DNA of 64,000 bases from Phytophthora quininea (GCA_011947345.1 JAAVTG010000043.1:248001-312000), one strand, 5' to 3'; positions 10,700 through 21,826 are shown, counted from the stretch's first letter. Notes: generated from the sequence alone by a model not told the origin. Program-made: numbers and translations.

Positions 10700-12314
10700 C
10701 GCTAGAAAAGTAGTTAATAAACTTTGTAAAGCTAAATTTTGCCTCTTTTTCATCTGAAATATTGTTACTGGTGTGGGCAAATTTAACATTTACGTTGTCA
10801 TTGCATCGATTTCTTGTGCCGCTGCAATTCGATAATTTTGGCTAACCTTTTATTTGACATTTGGCGTGGTTTTAACGTATAAGACTTCCTATTTGTAATT
10901 ATTTTAGTTAAGTAAATATTTATTTGTGGTAAAACAACAGAATTTTCCATCTTCTTGGCTGTTTTTCTTGTAAATGTAGAATCATGTGGCAGTCCAAGAT
11001 CATAATGTTTGTCTTCGACGCTATTGTATAAATTACAGGTGGTCGCAAATTCATTTAACCTTTGATGGAGTTTGCGATTTTGTATTGCCCCGCATATAAC
11101 CTATACTTAACTCGCAAACTGATTGCTAACTAACGTTTTGGAGGGATTGATATGGCACCTGAGGTTTCTCTTCAATATACTGAAGTGAGCAGACACAATG
11201 ATCTGACATTTCAAAATCGGTGTTGGTACCCAATCATATCAGAGTAACAAACACAGCGATCAGCCAATCAAATGACTTTATTCCCAGCCAACGTTTACCC
11301 AAGCTCGCTGAATGCAGTTGCCACTGATCTTCAGTCTCTCTCGTAAGGGAGCACTATGGTGTTGAGCCATGAGCTGGATCTCATATTCTAGGGAGAGAGA
11401 GCTCAGTTTCTTTACTCCTCCAAGTACAGCGCAATGCTGTGCTCACATGGCACTTTAAGTTAGTGACATACAGCACGAGGACACTAGGATGCTCGGCGCT
11501 GGCGTAGTTAGTCCATATCTCATCGGTGGCGCGCTGTTTGTCGTATTCGATGCCCGCCGCGGACGCGGGTGAGTAGGGACAGGGTGACGCGATGCTTTAG
11601 TTACACATACCGCCGAGCGTAGCGGTTGTCCACCTTCATTCTAAGCCGTCCAGTAGCCATCTAGTTTGTATGCGGTAACATGTACTGGGTTGAGGTAGAT
11701 TTTCTCTTCTACCAAGAGAAAGTTCTGAAAAACGGGACTAGTGGACACAACAAAGGTATTTTATTTTCGTTTCGCGGCAGGCGGAGATCGGAAATAGATA
11801 ATTGGCTTATCGGAAATCTGGGGCCCGTTTCAGGAATCTGAAAGCGGTTTTTCGCGCTCCAAGGAAGTTAGGGACCTGCTACGACAGGCGATGGCCATAC
11901 CGCCTGATGCACAAGAGCTTTGCAACACTGACCGCTGCTGCGATACAACTGCGCTGAACAACAGTTTTTTTATGCCACGTGCAATCTAGAGCCGTTACTA
12001 TTCATGCCGACCATATAGGCCGTTTTTCAGGAGTTATTACAGAGGTTGGTGTGCTCATTACTATCTTGCGTGCCCTTTTGGATGGAGCGACTCACCTCGC
12101 CAATACTGGATTGCTGGTGGAGCTATTAAACACATCTACGGTGCCAGTTCACCTCTGTGGACGGGGTAATCGCACACCGCTGCGATGGGATCTCGACTCG
12201 CTGAGGCCATCCTCTCGTTACGACGCGCAATGAGTGGTGTACTTGGCCCAGATTCTATCAACGAATAAATTTACGAGGGTAATTCGTCGTCAGTAAAGCT
12301 CTCGGTTTGATATA
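10700..12314. other. Gene-poor intergenic region
   Basis: AT-rich from 10700 to about 11250, then more balanced. It contains one half of a dispersed diverged repeat (see 10900-11160). No long coding frame is convincing. An 84-codon frame at 11979-12233 has no recognisable feature and is not called. The rest holds nothing I can name. Confidence 0.4.
10900..11160 (+). repeat. Dispersed repeat, copy A (pairs with 20105-20400)
   Basis: This segment is similar along its length to 20105-20400 in the same orientation. Shared landmarks include TAAAACAAC, ATGTGGCAG, AAGATC-TTATGTT, ATATAA-TTACAG and GCGATTTT/ACGATTTT. It is strongly diverged. Both copies lie close to transposase remnants, so an untranslated part of an old element is likely. 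Confidence 0.4.
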
Positions 12315-13130
12315 ACGTAAAATACCGATTAGAACGCCCCCATCGAATAGAACGCTATTTTATTACAACGCGCTCTGAAATGGCGTAAAATTAGAGCCCT
12401 ATTTCCAGCGATTTTTCAATCATTTCCTCGTCAGCCAATTTTGCAGGACTGGCCAGGAGCGGACCTGTGCTGCTGGACTGTTTCACTCACTCTCCTTTTT
12501 TATGCCAGCAGCACGCAAAAGCACCGAGACCAGCCTCAAGAAGGAAACTATTGAGTGGATTTCAACTGAAGGTGGTGGCGTGCCTTCACGCGCGAAAGCC
12601 CATTTTCGTCAACGTGGCTGGCGGATTACTACTTCTTGCTACTGGCAGTGGTGGCGAGACTTAAAGCAGACTCTTGCAGAGTACGGAGCCCGGAGTGTCA
12701 TGGGAGGAAGGCCGAAAGCCTCTGCTTGGAACAATCGAGGACGAATTAGTGGACACGGTGTACGACAAGCACATACGCAAAGAGAAAGCCTCGCGGGCCT
12801 GGATAGCCTCTGCTGCACTAGAACTATTCCAGGTCAGTCGAACCGAAGAGGAACATAAAGACGACACCATTCGCTTTGTTGCATCCGACCAGTGGGTACA
12901 CAACTTCCTGGCACGGAACAATCTCACGCTGCGAAAGAGAACCAACTTGATGACCCTCTCGGACGAGGCGCTAGTAGAGAGAGCTGTGTCGTATATGCAG
13001 CTCCTGACACTCCACAAGCCAGAGATGACGGCGATAACATCTCCACTGATAGTTATAACCGAAAGTCGAATATAAGGCCCTCTTTAGCACATTACCGCAT
13101 AGTATTGAAATACAATGCGGTATTATACGT
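12315..13130 (+). mobile_element. TA-flanked DNA transposon deletion derivative (pogo/Tc5-like)
   Basis: Inverted ends ACGTAAAATACCG (12315-12327) and CGGTATTATACGT (13118-13130) match at 12 of 13 positions. Each is bordered on the outside by TA, the target duplication of the Tc1/mariner-pogo group. Two TAGAACGC subterminal repeats lie at 12329-12336 and 12348-12355. The 816-bp interval holds only the N-terminal DNA-binding half of a transposase (see next entry), so this is an internally deleted, non-autonomous copy. The inverted ends are short and AT-rich, so the boundaries are less certain than the coding content. Confidence 0.5.
12502..13075 (+). pseudogene. Transposase DNA-binding half (CENP-B/Tc5-type HTH)
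   Basis: It begins MPAARKSTETSLKKETIEW, a helix-turn-helix-like N-terminus, followed by WRI...YWQWW. After a one-base frame change near 12705 it continues with GTIEDELVDTVYDKH, SRAWIASAALELFQ and WVHNFLARNNLTLRKRTN. The last resembles the second HTH (Tc5/CENP-B type) of pogo-group transposases. The catalytic DDE part is missing: the frame ends about 30 residues after the HTH. It lies wholly inside the inverted ends at 12315 and 13130. Confidence 0.6.
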
Positions 13131-13639
13131 TAGAACTTCAGGATGGTACGCTTTCGATGCCAGAGTCAAAAGTTGCAAAGGCAACTAGGAGGATGGAAGT
13201 GAACGAAGGTATCGGGACGGTGTGGGACGCTTGTGGGCTTGAAAGTAAAAGTAGAAGTGATTGAGATTTAACCTTCAGCGCTTAGCCTCCGTAGCTCTTT
13301 CTGCCTACGACTCCTAGGTCTCTTCTGCGCTAGCTCCGGTCTCTCAAATGCAGGTGGCGATGCAGTCGCCACAAAAACGCAGATTGCCTTCCAACGTCCC
13401 GTCTACTGCAACTTGCAGCTCGCCAGCACCACGAATGCACTTGCAGTTCGACCTGCAACCCGAGTCGCCATTTCTAACACGAAGATCTGCTGTCACGTAA
13501 CTATACGACCCGCAGACAGACCATCAATTATCCGGGAGTCTAAGACACGTGGTAATGTGCGTACGCTCCGCAACACCTTTCAAAAGTTGGCAGACGTGGT
13601 TCGGATACCGAGTCGTATGGCGTGTTCAAGTGACCGATA
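13131..13639. other. Intergenic, no feature recognised
   Basis: Between two element remnants. I see no gene, RNA or clear repeat here. Confidence 0.35.
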
Positions 13640-14095
13640 AGGCCCTCAAGGAATTGCGCTGGTTTAAAATGATCACGTCGATTAGTCGACTCAACTCTAT
13701 CCCTCTCGCACAATTTATAAGGATACAACCTGTGGATCATCACATTTACGTTTACTGAAGCCGAGCGTGAAAAATTACACGGTTCAACAAACAAGAGGTG
13801 TCCTATCACGATATCAACGTACGGAGCGTTGTCTCTGCTTCTTTGGAAGGGGGGCTGTTGGTCGGGCTCAGGAAATAGCAATCTCGGCCACGTCTGCTTC
13901 TGGGTCGATAACCAGGCAGCAATAGCATGGAACAACCGCCGATCCAGTCGAAACCGTATAGGCGCCTACTTAGTCTTTTGGAGGTGCAACACGAGTTTTA
14001 CGCCTTGTCAACAACCCATATTCCAGGAATGGAGAGCGTGACGGCAGATGCGGGCAGTCGTCAGAACATGCTTCTCGTTTTACTAAATTGGCTTC
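13640..14095 (+). mobile_element. Retroelement RT/RNase H remnant (DIRS-like group)
   Basis: Translated pieces in changing frames give ALKELRWFKMI, LNSIPLAQFI, YHDINVRSVVSASLEGGLL, VCFWVDNQAAIAWNNRRSS and THIPGMESVTADAGSRQ. This order (connection region, then an RNase H-like fold with a D-N pair and a terminal ADAGSR) is typical of RT-RNase H polyproteins of DIRS-like elements in oomycetes. Frames are broken by several indels and there are no identifiable ends, so it is a fossil. Assignment to DIRS rather than another RT class rests on remembered motif style and is moderate. Confidence 0.5.
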
Positions 14096-14630
14096 TTCCT
14101 AGCCTCACGTGATGACCCTCGCAAATGTAGAGATCCCCGGAAACTATGGGGGTATTTCTGTGCTCAGGTGCCCTCGCAAGCACTTCTAGTATGCCCTATC
14201 GAGGGGCTTGACACCAATGGTGTAAATGATGCCAAATAATGAAGTTCCCAGAATGGCTTAGTCCGGAGGACGACATGGGAAATGCTGGTCAGTTGAGTGC
14301 ATGTGTTGTTTTTCTCTGGCAAATCTGTATGAACAAGCGCTGGGAGGGTAATATATATTCGACGATAGAGGTTTTTAGCAGAACACACAAAAGGCAAAAG
14401 TGAGATCTGCATCTGGTTTTTGAGCCTAACCCCAGCCGCCAACCTACGATTTCAACCGAGTAGGTGGACTGGAACCCACGAAAGCTAAGCAAATAAACTG
14501 TTCGAGTTCCGATAACATGCGGTTCTCCTCTGCTGCTAAATCGCCGCTATACCGTTGGTAAAACGGAGGTATGGGAAGTCTACATGCAGACTTTTCATTG
14601 TAGATTTCGTCTCAACCTGCGCAGGTCTCC
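14096..14630. other. Intergenic, no feature recognised
   Basis: No coding or RNA feature is supported here. It borders the Harbinger-like remnant, but I could not find an inverted terminal repeat matching the far side. Confidence 0.35.
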
Positions 14631-15045
14631 ATGGCATCCACTGAATCAACTTCTGCATTAGCTGCTCAATCGAGTGAGCTTGACATCGCTCAAGGTCGTT
14701 TGCTCCGTGAACTGACGGCAGGACTTCGTCCGTACGAGAAGAAAGCGTATTTGCTGCGTGTTTGGCATGAAGCCTCTCTGTCCAATCGAGTTGTATCGGC
14801 TGCCGCCATCGCCCAGTACTTCTACGAAGAGCAATGTCTGGAGCCGCTTATTCGAGTGCCCTTCAGCTTCAATGCGTTATCAAACGCGGATTGTCTAGCC
14901 AAGTTTCGCTTTGGCAAAACCCAGATCGAGTGCCTCGTTAAGCTCTTCGGATTAGACGCAGCTATCAGGACTTGTGAACGCACGGCAGCGACTGGAGTGG
15001 AAGGTTTGTGCATTGTTCTGTACAAGTTGGCGATCCCGTTACGCT
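14631..15045 (+). pseudogene. Harbinger-like transposase, N-terminal fragment
   Basis: The frame starts MASTESTSALAAQS and contains RPYEKKAYLLRVWHEA, then NADCLAKFRFGKTQIECLVK and GVEGLCIVLYKLAIPLRW. The pattern of a fragment-recognition helix (F.F.K..I..L...F) followed by EGLC..L..L..P.RW is typical of the segment before the catalytic domain in PIF/Harbinger DDE transposases. After about 15045 the frame stays open but no longer resembles a transposase, because it runs antisense through the next gene remnant. The catalytic domain is lost. Confidence 0.5.
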
Positions 15046-15857
15046 GGAAAGTTGCCTGTTTCGCTCTTCAGCTTCCTCGCGCGCGGGTGAACTCGTTCTT
15101 CAGCTCGTTCGCGAGCTTGTTCCCGTTTCCGCTCAAATGCTGGCCGATTCTCGTGTTGCTCTCAATCAAAAGCCAGTCGTTCTGCATGTTGCTGCTGCTG
15201 TAGGTGCATTTGACGATCAAACTGCTCACGACGCATCTCTTCGTCGAGCCGAATGCGTTTATCTTGTCTGTCAACTTCCAATTGGAAAACGCTCTTGCGG
15301 CGTCCTGACGTCGACGCTTTAGTTGGTGTTGCTGATGTGCTGACTGACGTAGTTGACGCCACAGAAGCCGTATCGCCCTCGCTCTCTGACGACGAGCCAC
15401 TTGACAGGATACCTTCACCTCTGAGAGCGCGACGTGTTATAGCCTCAGACACAATTTGAGAAGCGCACAGGTTAGTTTGGGCCTCTTCAGCTTGCTTCTT
15501 TGCTCTTTTTTTTTTTTTTACGTTTTTTCCGCCTTGAAGTCCTTTTCTAGGGACAGGTTCTGCCCTACGAGACCGGGTAAGCTATCATAGTGACTCTGCT
15601 CGTTTGCGGCATTTTCGCCTCTTCGATACCACTGCGTAAGGTCGCTCGAAGCTCCCCTGCTCGCCAACTCTTCTTCAAAAGTCGCACACGATCCTGCACC
15701 TGCTTGTCAATGACAGCAGTCTTTATGGCAGCACTGACACACTTAGCTACTTGAACTACACTGCACCAGCCTCCCCGTTCTTGGCAGCGTATGGCTTCTG
15801 CTTTATAACCTCGCGCATGAGCTCCTTATCCATGTCTTCAGAGAAGCGAAACACCAT
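15043..15857 (-). pseudogene. Myb/SANT-like companion protein of a Harbinger-type element
   Basis: The reading starts at 15857 with MVFRFSEDMDKELMREVIKQ, a SANT-like N-terminus, and meets an in-frame TAG at 15756-15758. It continues with TAVIDKQVQDRVRLLKKSW, frame changes near 15600-15500, a Ser/Thr-rich stretch, then a long charged coil (KRIRLDEEMRREQFDRQM). A further stop follows before the end near 15043. Harbinger elements usually carry two genes, a transposase and a Myb-like protein needed for nuclear import and binding. Here the two are tail to tail and fused at about 15045, suggesting one element that lost its middle. Confidence 0.55.
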
Positions 15858-16818
15858 GGTGGCTCTGACACTAAATCGTGGCAGCGTCAATCCTAAAATG
15901 AGACTTTGCCATGTGGCCGCGAAGTGTTCATCTCTCGGTTATGCTAAAGATAAATTCAAACCCGGTGAAGCTAGCCATCTGCTGCGGTTGTGGGCAAAAC
16001 CCACTAGGTTCTGCTAAAAGCCTCTGATATGCGGCAAAGTATGTGGGGTTCAGTGGCATAATAAATCTGAGTTGGGTTTCGACCCTTTTGTCTCTTCCAG
16101 CCACGCCATCCTCTCACGCAGGATTCATCGATCCGCGGACCCAGTAATCAACCAGCATCCAGGTCATAGAACAGGATAAAAGGCAATGGCGCCAGCTGGC
16201 GATGCCTATACATGAAGGATACGCACGCAATTAGTTGGTAAGAGTTCACAATTCACATGTTTTTATATGCCACTGCAACTGGGGTGGAAAAAATCGTTCA
16301 TGGATACGTATAGCATCATGTTTTTCACATAACATGTAGTTTATATACTGTACAGCGCGATAGCAAAAGAAATGGATCCGGCGTCCAAGCTAGTATAGAT
16401 TCCGACAAATTATCATTTTTGCATCTCGACCAGGCAGGTGTGTAAGCAAATATCTTGTCATACGCTAGCGGGTACGGTCCGTGAACGCGTGATATTACGT
16501 TGGCGCGTTTCATTTCAGATCTGACTACAAGGCCAAGAACTGGGGCTGTAGTGGGCGGGAACAAGAGCCAGAGCGCCAGGAAAAGCAATTTTTGAGTATT
16601 ATAATAGGATTTCCTATCTCCATCACAAGTCCTTCCTCTTGAGCCACCCAAACCCAAATTATTTTGAGGGATTTGCGGGGCTAACGCTTGCACGAGGTAG
16701 ACCCATTCGACGACTTCCACGAACCAAACAGCAAGAGATTGTGCTTAAACCGAATCCACACCAGCATTTATTTCTATAAAATATCTAATAAAGCTTTTTC
16801 GATCAGTCGATGCTATGT
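15858..16818. other. Intergenic; one unrecognised minus-strand frame (16325-16720)
   Basis: The region has a 131-codon minus-strand frame (16720-16325) with one hydrophobic stretch (LLFLALWLLF). It has no recognisable domain, no signal of expression and no neighbour logic, so I do not call it a gene. Otherwise nothing is seen before the tRNA. Confidence 0.35.
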
Positions 16819-16903
16819 GGTATCTTGCCCGAGTGGTCTAAGGGGGCGGACTTAAGATCCGCTAGACATACCAGTCTGCGTGGGTTCAAACCCCACAGAT
16901 ACC
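16819..16903 (+). tRNA. trnL-UAA: tRNA-Leu (anticodon UAA)
   Basis: A complete class II tRNA of 85 nt. The acceptor arms GGTATCT and AGATACC pair perfectly. The anticodon stem GCGGA/TCCGC encloses the loop CTTAAGA, so the anticodon is TAA. The long variable arm (TAGACATACCAGTCTG) is as expected for leucine. The T arm GTGGGTTCAAACCCCAC is perfect, and no intron is present. CCA is not a template-encoded tail; only the first A after the acceptor matches. A T5 run follows at once, so the gene looks functional although it sits among dead elements. Confidence 0.95.
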
Positions 16904-16904
16904 A

Positions 16905-16909
16905 TTTTT
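16905..16909 (+). terminator. RNA polymerase III terminator of tRNA-Leu
   Basis: Five consecutive T residues start two bases after the tRNA acceptor stem, the usual Pol III stop signal. Confidence 0.8.
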
Positions 16910-17390
16910 CAGCACTTACCATCTAGGTTGTAAATCTGTGTTCATTCGAAGATATATTTGTGAGAAGCGATACTCTAGACTGACTAGCTAGAGTTTATGG
17001 GCCACACAAGCAATTGTGCAACGCACTGCAAAGTTTTAAATGGATGAGTAAAAACGTGCCACAGTGTCAAAAACGGACTTTGAATTTTTCTGTGATAGCC
17101 GGAAAATACAACTCAGCGCGTGGCCACGGAACGGAAGCCGCCAAGGTATCTAGCGGCGTGAAGTTGATGAAATTTCAGCTCAGAATATGTTGTTTATAAT
17201 CCTAACGGTTGTGAAATGCTCACTAAGTCAAACACGCAAAGCGTGTCTGCGATTTCTGCTGTAGGCAGACAGTAGTGAATGGTAGATGAAAAGTGGGCGG
17301 TAATAAAATTGCGCAGATTTTTTCATCCCTACGTCGTGTATATACAATTGCGCGCGTTGCCTGATTTTAATATTACATCAGATTCGTTCG
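16910..17390. other. Intergenic, no feature recognised
   Basis: Between the tRNA terminator and the microsatellite. No gene or repeat is supported. Confidence 0.35.
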
Positions 17391-17550
17391 CTCACTCACT
17401 CACTCACTCATTCACTCATTCACTCACTCACTCACTCACTCACTCACTCACGCACTCACTCACTCACTCACTTACTCACTCACTCACTCACTCACTCACT
17501 CACTCACTCACTCACTCACTCACTCACTCACGCACGCATGCATGCATGCA
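17391..17550. repeat. CACT microsatellite with a TGCA tail
   Basis: About 35 tandem CACT units with a few substitutions (TTCACT, CTTACT, CGCACT) end in a short GCAC/TGCA alternation at 17531-17550. The frame through it encodes only Thr-His-Ser-Leu repeats and is not a gene. Confidence 0.95.
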
Positions 17551-18837
17551 CGGCCAATCCTTCATACCACACTCTTTTATACTCTATATTGCTCTGAATT
17601 GACCAAATGAAGGCTATTGAAAAAAAAAAACACATTCCGTACGTCTACCACCAAGTCAAAGCGAATTTTAGAATATATTAACGTTAATTATTGATAAAAC
17701 ACACACAGCATCGAAGCTATGACCACGAATTTTGAAGCTGAGTCCTTGGGCTTCTACTGCCGCTTCTCTTGCCACAGCCTCGGCGTAAGGTAGTGGCTAG
17801 AGCTCTGCTGAGGTGACGCTTTGTCTTGCTGGAGGAAACATGCACGATGCAAGGCGTCGCGTCTTTTATATGGCTGTGGAAGCGATTAACAGCACCACAT
17901 AGTTCCGCCTGTTCTTCCTGAGGTCTCCGGTAAGTACAGCTGCATTTGCACCTATCAGCGAGTGTTTTTGGTCGCATAGGCTGCATACACGGATGGCTGT
18001 GCCGGACACGTCAACGCTACTTCAACTGACACTACCATTGTTATGGGGTTAATTCGCAGGCCTGTTGCGACTACCCGTCTCGATTTACGTATGTAAACGT
18101 CGCGCAGACTGGAAGTTGCAATGACAGCTGCGCCATCCACCAGTGCAAGTTGAATGAAGAACTTGTAAACGTGGACAACGGTGAGAGTGGGCACTAGGTG
18201 ATGGGCGATAATAAGCACTTGTGTGATTCGCAATGCTGACTCCGTTCATGGAAAAATGAGCTTACCGATACGCATCGAGACGTCTATAACTTCTATCCTG
18301 AATACTCATCGAAATAAATTTGACAGTTTAGACACAGTCGTAGGAGTCTATCCTAGAAACGAGACCAACGCGAAGGATTGTAGTCTAATCAATCCGTGGG
18401 AGAAGGAGTCCTTGTTATCTCGCTTCGCTTCGCAAACAGTCGATTAGGAAGTCGTTATGCATTCGTGCAGACGCCCCAACGAGGCGGGGCACATTTTTAA
18501 ACGCCACGCAAAGCTGCTGAGCAAAAACACGTCACTTCATGACCCATGTCTTAGATTGAAATCATTTTCAGAGAAGCAATGAAAAATACACGACGAAAAG
18601 GAACAAAAATATTAAGATGCGTTCTTAAGCTTTTCCGTGTGCGAGTAGGCGGAGGTTTGTTGTTAAGAACTCCACCATTACAGACACGGACAGAATGTAG
18701 CACCCCGACACAATGAACAGCCACCCATTTTATATCATCCCGTCATTTTGCCTATACGCTGCATTTATTAGTCAATACTTATATGAGGTCGGTGACAAAT
18801 AATTCGTAGCCTCTCACTTCCTAAAACAGCGTCCGAT
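17551..18837. other. Intergenic, no gene recognised
   Basis: About 1.3 kb without a supportable gene. Two overlapping minus-strand frames (18233-17955 and 17986-17717) are the longest open stretches. Neither carries a recognisable motif, and they could be fragments of an unknown element. Confidence 0.35.
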
Positions 18838-19350
18838 GGATGACGATCCCGATGGCTCTGAAGTTGCACCTGCTGCTTCGAGTTCGCTGTCAAGGCGCAA
18901 CACGCGTATCGCCCGTCATAATCATTACTCTGTCAAGGAGAAATGTGAGGCTATTGTTGCTGCATCCAAAATGAGTTGCAGGGCTGCTGGGTGAGACCAG
19001 GGTGTTGCGTGGGGAACACTTACGGATTGGGCAAGCAAGAATATCTCGTTCGGAGGATCAAGAAGACGCTAATGCGCGCACGCCAGGACACCGACAGCTC
19101 ATTGTCTTTTCTGACGAACTCATTATCTACATGAAGTATCCTGCCCGCGAGGATTTCGCCCTCTTCACTGCCGACATGGTGGAGTACATTAGGCAAGAGC
19201 ACAATCCCTGGCGTGCAGACTACATGGAAGGCAAGAAGAACGAGTCGCACATGCGACTGCTGCGTCGCTTTGCTTACCGCCACGGGTTCCCGCAGAAGAC
19301 TCACGGACTCAAGGTGCGATGCCCACTAGGTTACGTCGTGTTAACCTACT
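18838..19350 (+). pseudogene. Transposase N-terminal fragment (mariner/pogo superfamily)
   Basis: It starts MDDDPDGSEVAPAASSS at 18838. Then come HYSVKEKCEAIVAASKM and, after a frame change, GVAWGTLTDWASKNISF, a helix-turn-helix of the type found at the start of DDE_3 transposases. After another shift it reads EDFALFTADMVEYIRQEH and MRLLRRFAYRHGF. The catalytic domain is not on this strand; a matching DDE fragment lies just downstream in the opposite orientation, suggesting an inversion or two facing copies. Confidence 0.5.
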
Positions 19351-19384
19351 ACCGTGAAGTTTATGTGCAAACGGACAATGGCAT

Positions 19385-19830
19385 TTACAGACACCTCAAG
19401 CATTGACCATGAAATCGGTAAATGACCAAAATTCCATATAAATAACAAGTCAAACTGGACAGATAAATCCATTTGAAATTTATGAGAAACTTGTAGGATG
19501 GCTTGCTGAAGGTGGCGAGAAATCGCTTTACCATCGCCTTCAATGTCGAGAAGTACTTCTCAATCGGGTTGAGCTTGGGCGAGTACGAGCCGAATCGCAG
19601 GAGTGTCGCATCTTCCTCGTCGAATACATTCTGTGGCATGGAGCGTTGTCACACACTAGGACAACATTTTTGAGCGGCGGGTGTGGGTCAGAAGACGTCG
19701 CATGCAGCCGTTTCTTTTCTACGCAAAGCGATTCTCTGAATAGACTGTACCCTCCTCAGACATGCATGCGTTAACATGGATGTTGAAGCCCTTGCTGACT
19801 GTTCTTGCCGGCCGCTTTCATGCCCTTCTT
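19385..19830 (-). pseudogene. DDE transposase catalytic fragment (Tc1/mariner type)
   Basis: On the minus strand the order is KGFNIHVNACMSEEGTVYSE, then NVVLVCDNAPCH (the second catalytic Asp in CDNAPCH), then after a frame change SPKLNPIEKYFSTLKAMVK (the motif around the third acidic residue). These are the standard blocks of a DDE_3/Tc1-mariner catalytic domain. In-frame stops near 19720 and frame changes show it is dead. It faces the N-terminal fragment at 18838-19350. Confidence 0.6.
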
Positions 19831-20104
19831 GCAAAATTTACTGTTATTGCGGTACCACGGATTATTGTTTCTTTCGATATGGCTCTATGTATTATTGTTT
19901 AGTTTGTGGTTTATATACCAAGCAGATAGCGCGCATGCTCATCTTGAAAGTAAGGTAGTAAGTAAATACGGTAGTGTCACCGTGAAAACCGGCGCTCTTC
20001 GGGCGTCCAAATTCAATTTCACACCTTCCCATTGGCTGGTTGGTCTTTTATTTAAAATCGATGTGGTTCTGATGCATTTCTATGGACCACATAAGAATTA
20101 GTAG

Positions 20105-20400
20105 AAATTATAATAATTTATTTTACTTAGCTAAAACAACGTTAAAAATAACATAATTTGCCGTCTCCTTGTGAACGATAGGTCCTATGTGGCAGAGGAA
20201 GATCGTTATGTTGGTTTTAGACACGACAATATAAGTTACAGATACTCGCCAATTCAGCTTTGAGCGAAGCTTACGATTTTACCTATACTAGCCTCACGAA
20301 CTGTTTGGTGTTCAATATTAGCAATGCTCATTTGTTGTGTTGTACCAACTATTATTATTAGTGATAGTTATTGCCAACTAAAGTCTTCTAGCTGATTGTT
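20105..20400 (+). repeat. Dispersed repeat, copy B (pairs with 10900-11160)
   Basis: See copy A. The best block is TCCTATGTGGCAG followed by AAGATCGTTATGTTGGTTTT. The DDE fragment lies immediately to the left, so this may be an outer part of the same family of elements. Confidence 0.4.
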
Positions 20401-20442
20401 TTACCTGAGTCGTGAACTCAGGGTTTCGCTAATTGCAAAAGT

Positions 20443-21659
20443 TTAGTAAATCTCTAACGTCGCCTCCGGGTCTACAGCGTAGACTCCTTTGTAGCTGTCG
20501 AATAAGTCTTGGAGTGCGTTCACATACTGTTTCTGGAACTCCTGGACGTCCTCCTTGGTTGGGTGTTCAATACGCGGCAAACGCAATGGTTTGCCGACCA
20601 CAGTGATAAGGTCGACGTCATTGCGTGGCAAGTAGAAGCACAGAGCGTCACCAAAGAAGAGCGCCCCAGGAACGCGGAACCTGTTGAGCAATAGACGGAA
20701 TTGCAGCAGATACGGGAACGCGTGGAAGGTGTACTCCTCGCCGAAAGTGTAGGTCGGATGGACGTCGTAGCCGTGCTGCAAGGCGATCTTGATGAACCCG
20801 AAGCGTTTCTTGAGGTACACACGGTGCTTGCCTCTCTCGTACAGTGTGGCCTCCTCAAAGCCACCAGGCAGCAAGCTCAAGTTCTGCTCTCTGCGCATGA
20901 ACTTGAGCATGCTGGACTTGGCGCAGCTGTCGTACTCCATCCAGTTGAGGATGTCGCGGATCAAAGGGAACCAAAGAGGTTTTCGGCCGACAGCCAGCGG
21001 CAGGCCGAGCGCTCGAAGGCCATGTGGTAGGCGCCGTTGAACGAGAAGCCGCAGGTCAAAATGCCATGCGGGTGGAATGCAAACAACTTCTTGCTTCCTG
21101 TTTCCACGTACGGCGAGACGTCGTTCTCTTCCACGGCTCTGCTCGCTGCAGCGGCACTCAAGTGCTCCGTGGTCTTCAGGTCATCGTCGTCGTCTTCTGT
21201 TGCATCGTCACTGCTGTTTCCTTGCAGTTTCTTCTTCTGCTTGGCCAGTTCTCGCTCCTCAATGATCGTCACGTTCAGTCTGAAGTACGGGTACTGCAGC
21301 AGAAGCCACCGCGCCAGGCGACGCATGCGTGGCCACAGATGCAGCGAGTCCCGTGTGACGTAGTGGTAGCCTTCGTACACTGCCGTGAACACCAAATAAA
21401 CTTGCACACTGTAGGGAGGTGGGGTCGCTGCTTCGTCCAGTATTGTCGTCCACGCCCATCGAGCCACGCAGAGCGCCGAGTAGAGCCACACGGCCATGTA
21501 GGCCAAAATGCCGAACACCCAGAGCCCGAACATGGACCAGAGCATCATGCGGCGCATCACGAAGCCGCGCCATGTGCGAAGGTGCGGGAGGTCGTCGTTG
21601 TTGGGCCACGCAGCCGTGCGGCCGCACGCGGCATGCCGAAAAGCGGCGTCTGAGGCCAT
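20443..21659 (-). pseudogene. DGAT2: DGAT2-like acyltransferase, copy 1 (one-base frameshift)
   Basis: Diacylglycerol O-acyltransferase 2 family, an ER membrane enzyme that makes triacylglycerol from diacylglycerol and acyl-CoA. The start MASDAAFRH (21659) is the first ATG in frame. Two N-terminal membrane helices (MMLWSMFGLWVFGILAYMAV region) are followed by YPYFRLNV, an acidic insert (DDATEDDDDD) and the hallmark HPHG within FAFHPHGIL. The second half carries the glycerol-acyltransferase block SLLPGGFEEA, then RFGFIKIALQHGY and DVDLITVVGKPL, ending EATLEIY. A single missing base near 20966 (a T run after AENLF) puts the two halves in different frames. This may be a sequencing error. It is inverted relative to copy 2 at 24105-25280. 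Confidence 0.8.
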
Positions 21660-21826
21660 GAAGCAGCGACAGAAATGCTGGAATGCACACACGGCTCAGC
21701 CGTTTTAATGGAGTTATCTTTCGACATCATTTATACTTGATATATGTAAAGACACTGTAGCATGTCGCACATTTTGACAAGCATTATCAACGGCAACTCA
21801 CGCTGAATACCCCGAAGACGTCTGCT

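Noticed and set aside
11300..11640. Solo LTR or Copia remnant
   Set aside because: Some words recall LTR ends, but I found no paired TG...CA borders, target duplication or primer-binding site.
16325..16720. 131-codon minus-strand gene beside the tRNA
   Set aside because: No recognisable domain, no start context and no neighbour logic; open length alone is not enough.
17279..17602. Thr-His-Ser-Leu repeat protein at the CACT microsatellite
   Set aside because: The frame is produced entirely by the tetranucleotide repeat and has no flanking coding sequence.
20443..21659. Programmed ribosomal frameshifting in DGAT2 copy 1
   Set aside because: There is no slippery heptamer with downstream structure, the paralogue has no shift at that point, and similar one-base losses occur in unrelated genes here.
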